From the NCBI GenBank assembly GCA_020881915.1, contig JAJFPB010000002.1, forward strand, positions 1,488,001-1,552,000: 64,000 bases of DNA, in the 5' to 3' direction. Made by a program: the position numbers and the translations under genes. Positions 57,886 through 64,000 of this stretch are shown here, one piece after another. Within the stretch, counting starts at the first letter, position 1, and every line of letters starts with the position of its first letter. The notes under the pieces are model-generated. The model was not told the DNA's origin and did not search any database. It saw only the letters and a program-made list of their open reading frames with translations. The DNA comes from Paramyrothecium sp. XJ0827. Its lineage: Eukaryota > Ascomycota > Sordariomycetes > Hypocreales > Stachybotryaceae.

Positions 57886-58538
57886 GACGAACAACAACAG
57901 TCACATATCTGTCGTGCTTCAATTGGTGTCGTCTGAACAATGCAAACTTGTAAAGGAAATCGGCGAAGTTTGGGTGCACGCAAGTGGTAGGACTGAGAAG
58001 GGAATATCAACCTCTTTGAAGCAGGCGCTCGATAAAACCCAGCAGCCAGTCCTTCCCCATCCTGCCGTACTTTCCCTCCTCAGGAGGTGTTGCGTCCGCA
58101 AATGGTAACCGGCAAGATATTGAGTAACATTCCGATGTTTTGGAGGACAAAGCGGGCCATAAACCCACAGACACTCATAAATTATGGTATCTATGGAAGA
58201 AATTGGTGACTGTATCAGCCGTAGGATCAATCAGTTTACCGAGATGTTTTGTATCTGCTCGTCTTTTTTCCATCCCAATGGGCGGATGGGGAGAGCTGGG
58301 AATGGTGTACATGCAATCTACAGGGTAGGCCGCATCTACCAAGCCAATCTGCCCCGCGCCCAGGCAAGTACCTCAGCTTAGAGGTGTAAGCTCCAGACGT
58401 CAGTTAAGCCCACTAACTCCGACCGGATCAGTGACGCAGTGGCCCTCGATTCTCGCTGGGAGACAATGGAGCTGTTCGCGTAGCTCTGAGAGCATCGTCG
58501 CGCCTTGGAGCTACCATCCCACATCCCAAATAGCGACC
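57886..58538. other. divergent promoter region with ddb1
   Basis: About 650 bases between the divergent Zip2-like gene and ddb1. No other feature seen. Confidence 0.5.
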
Positions 58539-61500
58539 ATGGCGTACGTTGCACCGGTGCACAAGCCCACAAGCATTCGCCATGCCGTGAAGCTGCGATT
58601 CTTGTCGCCAGACTATGAGGATCTTGTTGTTGCGTAAGTACAAGCAATCCCCACGGCAACCTCTTGATATCTCGACTTCTGGGCTCACCGAAGCTTCCGA
58701 CAGCAAGGCAAATCGCTTGGAAATATGGCGTCTTACCGAGGAGGGGATGACTTGCCTTCACACAAAGGTCATTTACGGCACGATATCCATGCTACAACGG
58801 CTGCAGCCCAAGGATTCCGACACCGACCTGCTCTTCATCGGCACCGATCGGTTGCAATACTTCAACGTAGCATGGAACCCTGACACGAACCAGCTCGTCA
58901 CGGTCGAGCATACAATCGAAGATACCTCCGAGCCGTATATGCGGAATTCCCAAAGCCAAAATAAGTGCTTGGTAGACCCGACGGGCAAGTTCATGGCTAT
59001 GCACTTGTGGGAGGGTGTACTCAACGTTTTCCGTCTGCCGACACGGAAGGGCTCAACAACCAAACTGGAAGCGCTTGATCAAGTTCGCCTGACGGAGTTG
59101 TGGATGAAGGACAGCACGTTCATACACAGCCGCACCGGCCATCCTCGAATCGCCTTCTTGTACAAAACACAGCTAGATCATGAGGAAGCTCGCCTTGCTG
59201 TTTATCGCCTGACGAAAGATGACAAGGGGGGGGATGTCTCCAAGTTCGACCCCAACCGTGAAAGAGAGCTCGACGAGGTTATTGCTGATCCCTATGCCTC
59301 AATGTTGATTCCTGTTCCCGTGTTCGAGGAAAAGAGGTACCATGTGCGGAACAACGAAGGGGCCAAAGCACACCTCGGTGGCTTACTGGTTGTCGGCGAA
59401 ACTCTTCTGACATACTTTGACAGCCTGACATACTCGAGTGTTTCGTCGAGCATGAAGGATCCCAAGATTTACGTGGCGTGGGCGGAGTTTGATGGTACCC
59501 GCTATCTTGTGGCCGATGACTACGGCCGTCTTGATCTTCTGACTATCGAGACGTCGTCGGAAGCCACCGGTGTTGTCGTCACAGGTATCACTGTGGAGCC
59601 GCTCAAGTTTCCCGACTCGAGCTCTCTTACATCGAGAGCTTACAACCTCGTGTATATGGGCAACAACATGCTGTTTCTAGCATCCCATCAAGGAGACTCA
59701 CAGCTGTTGCAGCTTGATGTGCCATCAAGAACCATGACTCTCGTCAAGAGTTTGTCAAATAACGCACCCATTCTGGACTTCTCTATCATGGATATGGGCA
59801 ATCGAGAGGGAGACATTCAACTCGGTAACGCATTCTCCTCTGGTCAAGCCCGCATTGTGGCAGGCTGCGGCGCCTACCGAGATGGTAGCTTGAGAAGTAT
59901 TCGCAGTGGTGTTGGTCTTGAGGAAAGAGGCATACTGGACGAAATTAAAGGCACTCGAGGGCTTTCTTCTCTCAAATCCCACGGCTCTGAAAGCGTGGAT
60001 TCGCTGGTCATATCTATGATCGAAGAGACCCGAGTGCTGAAATTTGATTCCGAAGGCGGTATTGAGGAGCTGACTAGCTTTTCGGGCTTAATTTTGGACA
60101 TGGAAACACTGCTGGTACAGAATCTACCCAACGGACAGCTGATTCAGGTCACCCCAAAGTCCGTTATTCTGCTGGATGCCGAGAGTGGCGTAGCCGTCTG
60201 CTCCTGGGATGCGCCCGAGGGCAGGAGTATTACGAACGCCTCAGCCAACAAAAAGTGGGCTTTTCTATCAGTTGACGGCGCGTTGCTGGTCTCTCTGGAC
60301 ATACAAAACAACCTTGCCGCTCACCAACAAGCCACATCTGAGGACGAGCAAATTTCGTGCCTTCATGCTGCCCGAGATCTGGATGATATTGGTGTGGTAG
60401 GCTGGTGGGCCTCTGGTACCCTATCACTTGTCGATTTGGCTTCTCTAAAGCCTCTCCACGGCGAAAGTCTTAGGCGGACAGATGATAGTGCGTCAGTCCC
60501 GCGTGATATTGCCCTGGTCCAACTTCACCCACCCAGCCTAGCGGGTCCAACCCTGTTGGTAGCCTTGGAAGATGGCAATGTCGTTACATATAATGTGATC
60601 GAGGAGAGTGGGCAATACGGCCTCTCAGGACGCAAAAGTGTCATACTCGGAAGCGGTCCTGTCAGGCTACATGTGCTCCCGCAGAGCGACGGTACTTACA
60701 ATGTTTTTGCCACGACGGAACATGCCAGCTTGATTTATAGTTCAGAAGGAAGAATTGCATACTCTGCTACAACTGCAGATGATGCAACCCACGTGGCTCC
60801 ATTTGATGCAGAAGCCTTCCCTAATTCGATCGTCCTATCGACAGAGGACCACATCAGGCTTTGCTGCATCGACAAGGAACGTCTGACCCATGTCAAAACC
60901 CTGCCTATGCAAGAGACAGTCCGCCGCGTGGCATACTCACCTGGTTTGAAGGCTTTCGGCTTGGGCTGCCTGAAAAAGGAACTGGACCACGAGAAGAACG
61001 AAGAAGTAGTATCCAGCTCTTTTAGGCTTGTTGACGAAGTTGTCTTCCAAGAACTCGGAGAGCCGTTTGTGCTAGACCCTACAAACTCCGAGATTGTGGA
61101 GTGTGTCATCCGTGCTGAGCTCTTGGACAGCAATGGCAATCCTGCAGAGAGATTCATAGTTGGAACCAGCTTCCTAAGCGATGATGAGACGGGCGCCGAT
61201 GACACGAAAGGACGGATACTGGTTCTTGGAGTGGACGAAAACCGCCGCGTATACCAGATCGTGTCTCACAAGTTGAAAGGCGCTTGCCGTTGCCTGGGAA
61301 TCCTGGAGGGGCACATCGTGGCTGGGCTCTCCAAGACAGTTGTGGTCTACAGCTATACAGAAGAAACATCTAGTACTGGATCCCTGAAGAAGCTGGCGGC
61401 TTACCGACCCTCGGCGTTCCCTGTGGACCTGGATATTTCTGGGAACATTATCGGCGTGGTTGACTTGATTCAATCTCTGTCTTTGGTGGAGTTTATTCCT

Positions 61501-62154
61501 GCCCAAGATGGCAACCCAGCAAAACTGGAGGAACGAGCAAGACACTACCAGCCAGCATGGTCTACATCAGTCTGTCATCTTGATGGTGAAAGGTGGCTCG
61601 AGGCAGACGCACAGGGAAATATTGTGGTCTTGCAGCGTAACAAAGATGCCCCTACTGAACAGGATCGTAACAGACTAGAAGTCACAAGCGAGATGAATTT
61701 TGGCGAGCAAATCAACCGAATCCGGAGATTGCATGTGGCGCCCAACGAGAACGCCATCGTATCCCCCAAGGCGTTCCTGGCATCTGTAAGTAGCCATCTG
61801 GCCAAATTGCATGGTCGTGCTGGTCTCCAATTCTCATGCTAACCCTTCGAGCAGACTGAAGGAGCACTTTATCTATTCGGTGACATATCACCAAAATTTC
61901 AAGACGTTCTTATGAAGTTTCAAAGTCGACTACAGGAATTCATTCTTGCGCCGGGAAACATCAGCTTCGAAACATGGCGGGCCTTCAGGAACGGGGCTAG
62001 GGAGAGCGAAGGCCCTTACCGATTCATAGACGGCGAGATGGTGGAGAGGTTTTTAGACCTAGACGAGGTCAAGCAAGAACTGGTCTGTGAGGGCCTTGGA
62101 CCAAGCGTCGAAGATATGCGGAACATGATTGAGGAGTTGAGGCGACTGCATTAG
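58539..62154 (+). CDS. ddb1: DDB1 homologue, UV-damaged DNA-binding protein / Cul4 adaptor
   Basis: Large triple-beta-propeller protein linking substrate receptors to Cul4 E3 ubiquitin ligase, and part of UV-damage recognition; in filamentous fungi it also joins the complex needed for heterochromatin (Dim-8 in Neurospora). Exons 58539-58633, 58704-61785 and 61855-62154 give 1158 residues, close to human DDB1. The start MAYVAPVHKPTSIRHAVK and the following LEIWRLTEEGM match family N-termini; further landmarks are GTDRLQYFNVAWNP, LMIETD-like DYGRLDLLTIE, LVYMGNNMLFLASHQGDSQL (classical DDB1 sequence), and the C-terminal WRAFRNG and DGEMVERFLDL. The CPSF-A-type C-terminus excludes CPSF73-class proteins; RSE1/CPSF1 are relatives but the DGEMVERFLDL end fits DDB1 well. 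Confidence 0.93.
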
Positions 62155-62695
62155 ACGTGGTCAAGTATTTATTACACGTGTAGAGATGGATAGTATAAGC
62201 CAGCTGCGTGCATATGCGGTCACATGAAATAATGAATACAGTCAAGAACAAAACTGACAGAACAAGAGGATCGTAGCCGTAGTAGTCGAGATAATGTGAC
62301 CGAATGAGAAGGCGTTTGTGGCCAGAAGACTTGAAATAGACTACTGTTGCCGCGACCATCGTTGATGGTTGAGAATAAGTACTAACCTTGTCTTATTGAG
62401 ATGTCGAAAGTCGCCTGATGTGCTGAGATCTAGTGGCGGTACGTACCAACGGAGAGACTCGGAAGCTCCATAATTTAACTTCATCAACCAATGAGCAACG
62501 ACGAATTTCCGAGCTTCTCGTGAAATTCTTGTAACCTCAGGCACACAGGCCAATTCGGCCAAAACTTTCGGCACCAGCATCATCAAAGCCGGTGCCACAT
62601 AGGAAAAGACCTCAAACCTCCAACTTCGCCGGACTCGCGACCGATTTTCCACCCGCCACCACACGTCGAATCTCCCCTCCCCCCTCGTCGCAGCG
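62155..62695. other. intergenic, rip1 promoter
   Basis: About 540 bases holding the ddb1 3' UTR and the rip1 promoter; CT-rich just before the rip1 start. No other feature. Confidence 0.5.
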
Positions 62696-63614
62696 ATGGC
62701 CTCCCTCTCCACCGCCTCCCGCGTGTGCCTGCGCGCCGCCGCGAAGCCGACCGTGCCGGCTGTGCGTGCCCTGAGCTCCACGGCCATGCGCCCCGACAGC
62801 GCCAGCTACTCGAGCCCCTTCAAGGGCTACACCAAGGCCAGCAACATCCCCAACTTCGGAAAGTACATCTCCGGAAACAACGAGAACACCAACAAGGTCT
62901 TTTCCTACTTCATGGTCGGCACCATGGGCGCCATCACCGCCGCTGGAGCCAAGAGCACTGTTCAGGGTGGGTCATCGAACGCTTTGCTGTGCCATTGAGC
63001 CGCGATTCGAGCCGCTGGGCGGCTGCAATTGCTTGCTGAAGGGTGCTTGGGCGTGAAAATACTGATTTCTGATGGGCAGAGTTCCTGACCAACATGTCCG
63101 CCTCCGCTGATATCCTGGCCATGGCCAAGGTCGAGGTCGACCTGAACGCCATTCCCGAGGGCAAGAACGTGAGTGTGCACCACGCACGGCATCATTTGCA
63201 TTGTCTAACACGCACAAGGTCATCATCAAGTGGCGAGGCAAGCCCGTCTTCATCCGACACCGAACCCAGGCCGAGATCGACGAGGCCAACAAGGTCGACG
63301 TTGCCTCCCTGCGCGACCCCCAGTCAGACGAAGCCCGTGTCAAGGAGCCTGAGTGGCTTGTTATGCTTGGTACGTTCTCAACTCGGACGAGTCTTCTCTA
63401 CCAGCCATTCTGATTTGTTTTTGTTGCTTTAGGTGTCTGCACGCATCTGGGTTGTGTCCCCATCGGCGAGGCTGGCGAGTACGGCGGTTGGTTCTGCCCC
63501 TGCCACGGTTCCCACTACGATATCTCCGGCCGTATAAGGAAGGGACCTGCTCCTCTGAACCTCGAGATTCCCGAGTACGATTTCCCCGAGGAGGGCAAGC
63601 TTGTTATCGGTTAA
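62696..63614 (+). CDS. rip1: Rieske iron-sulfur protein of complex III
   Basis: Ubiquinol-cytochrome c reductase iron-sulfur subunit in the inner mitochondrial membrane. Exons 62696-62966, 63080-63168, 63219-63369 and 63433-63614 give 230 residues, normal for fungi. The first ~30 residues are an Arg/Ala/Ser-rich mitochondrial presequence ([19 protein letters not shown]). One membrane span lies near residues 68-88 ([17 protein letters not shown]). The Rieske cluster is complete: CTHLGC gives C173 and H175 as ligands, CPCHGS gives C192 and H195, with C178 and C194 as the stabilising disulfide. All introns are GT-AG and phases agree. It belongs to electron transport and should be constitutively expressed. 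Confidence 0.97.
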
Positions 63615-64000
63615 GCGGACGGTGTGTACGAGTACTCGTGGGGGTTTAAAGCATAGATCTGTCAGGCGAAGAGTGTGAACATGAGGGAGGAGAGGAGCGT
63701 CCAAGGGTTTTAAGGGCGCAACTCGTGTTTCCTAGACGTGGGCTGCGCCATTTGTATAAAATACATCGTCCTACCTACAACGAAACGAGCTCTTTTTTAT
63801 TTTGGTTATTAAACCGTCTGTACCAAGCCTTACAGCACTCAAAGGTGCTAATCGACGTGTGAAATTGGACCACGAAGCTGGCGCTCAAGACGATCGTGAT
63901 ATTGCCTTGTCTCGCATCAGGACTACCAAGGACGGAATGCATCACAATGTCCAATGTGTGAGTAGTGGAAAGCCATCATTACACTCTGGCAGACGACGGA
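63615..64000. other. 3' flank of rip1 to window end
   Basis: rip1 3' UTR and following sequence, including a T-rich patch near 63790-63810. No gene start seen before the window ends. Confidence 0.5.

Overview
The window looks like nuclear chromosomal DNA of a filamentous ascomycete, most likely a sordariomycete and possibly a member of the Hypocreales. The evidence is short GT-AG introns (about 48-125 bases), several genes per 10 kb on both strands, and families typical of Pezizomycotina (RTA1-like, PQ-loop, fungal TRP channel, a fungal SMP-30-like protein). All calls come from reading translated frames, splice-site phase and recalled family motifs; no search was run. I rebuilt exon joins by requiring GT-AG ends and a preserved frame, so most multi-exon models give an exact codon count.

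Layout. 1-6.1 kb: Rad4/XPC (5' end outside the window), an AN1 zinc-finger protein like Cuz1, an MTP18/MTFP1-like mitochondrial protein, and the ATP synthase subunit Atp19. 7.0-9.6 kb: an SMP-30/gluconolactonase-fold protein facing a short-chain dehydrogenase. 11.1-17.4 kb: an intronless CENP-B-type HTH protein, the ESCRT-II subunit Vps36, and a Thp3/Sac3-GANP protein. 17.4-23.5 kb: a 6-kb stretch with no gene I can support. 23.5-34.1 kb: the polarity scaffold Bem1, an uncharacterised membrane protein, a secreted GH5 glycosidase and a vacuolar TRP (Yvc1-type) channel. 35.8-50.8 kb: an orphan membrane protein, an RTA1-like 7-TM protein, a single-pass surface protein, a hidden 83-residue gene, a secreted class II-type heme peroxidase, a WDR79/Swt21-like WD40 protein and a PQ-loop transporter. 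53.6-63.6 kb: an R3H protein, a large protein with a possible Zip2/SHOC1-like C-terminus, DDB1, and the Rieske protein of complex III.

Most genes are housekeeping genes with no functional linkage. Rad4 and DDB1 both recognise DNA damage in nucleotide excision repair; MTP18-like, Atp19 and Rieske are mitochondrial; the GH5 and the peroxidase are secreted plant-matter enzymes. I see no biosynthetic cluster, no intact transposon, no rRNA, no convincing tRNA and no CRISPR.

The most interesting signals are: an intact SMP-30-fold gene in which all four canonical metal/active-site positions appear replaced; an orphan CENP-B-type DNA-binding protein with a polyproline tract and a terminal C2H2-like motif; a three-exon 83-residue gene whose exons are too short to show as ORFs; two in-frame, stop-free introns (in bem1 and thp3) that would change the protein if retained; adjacent perfect palindromes built on TACTGTACAGTA; and a small AT-rich island beside a cysteine-rich ORF.
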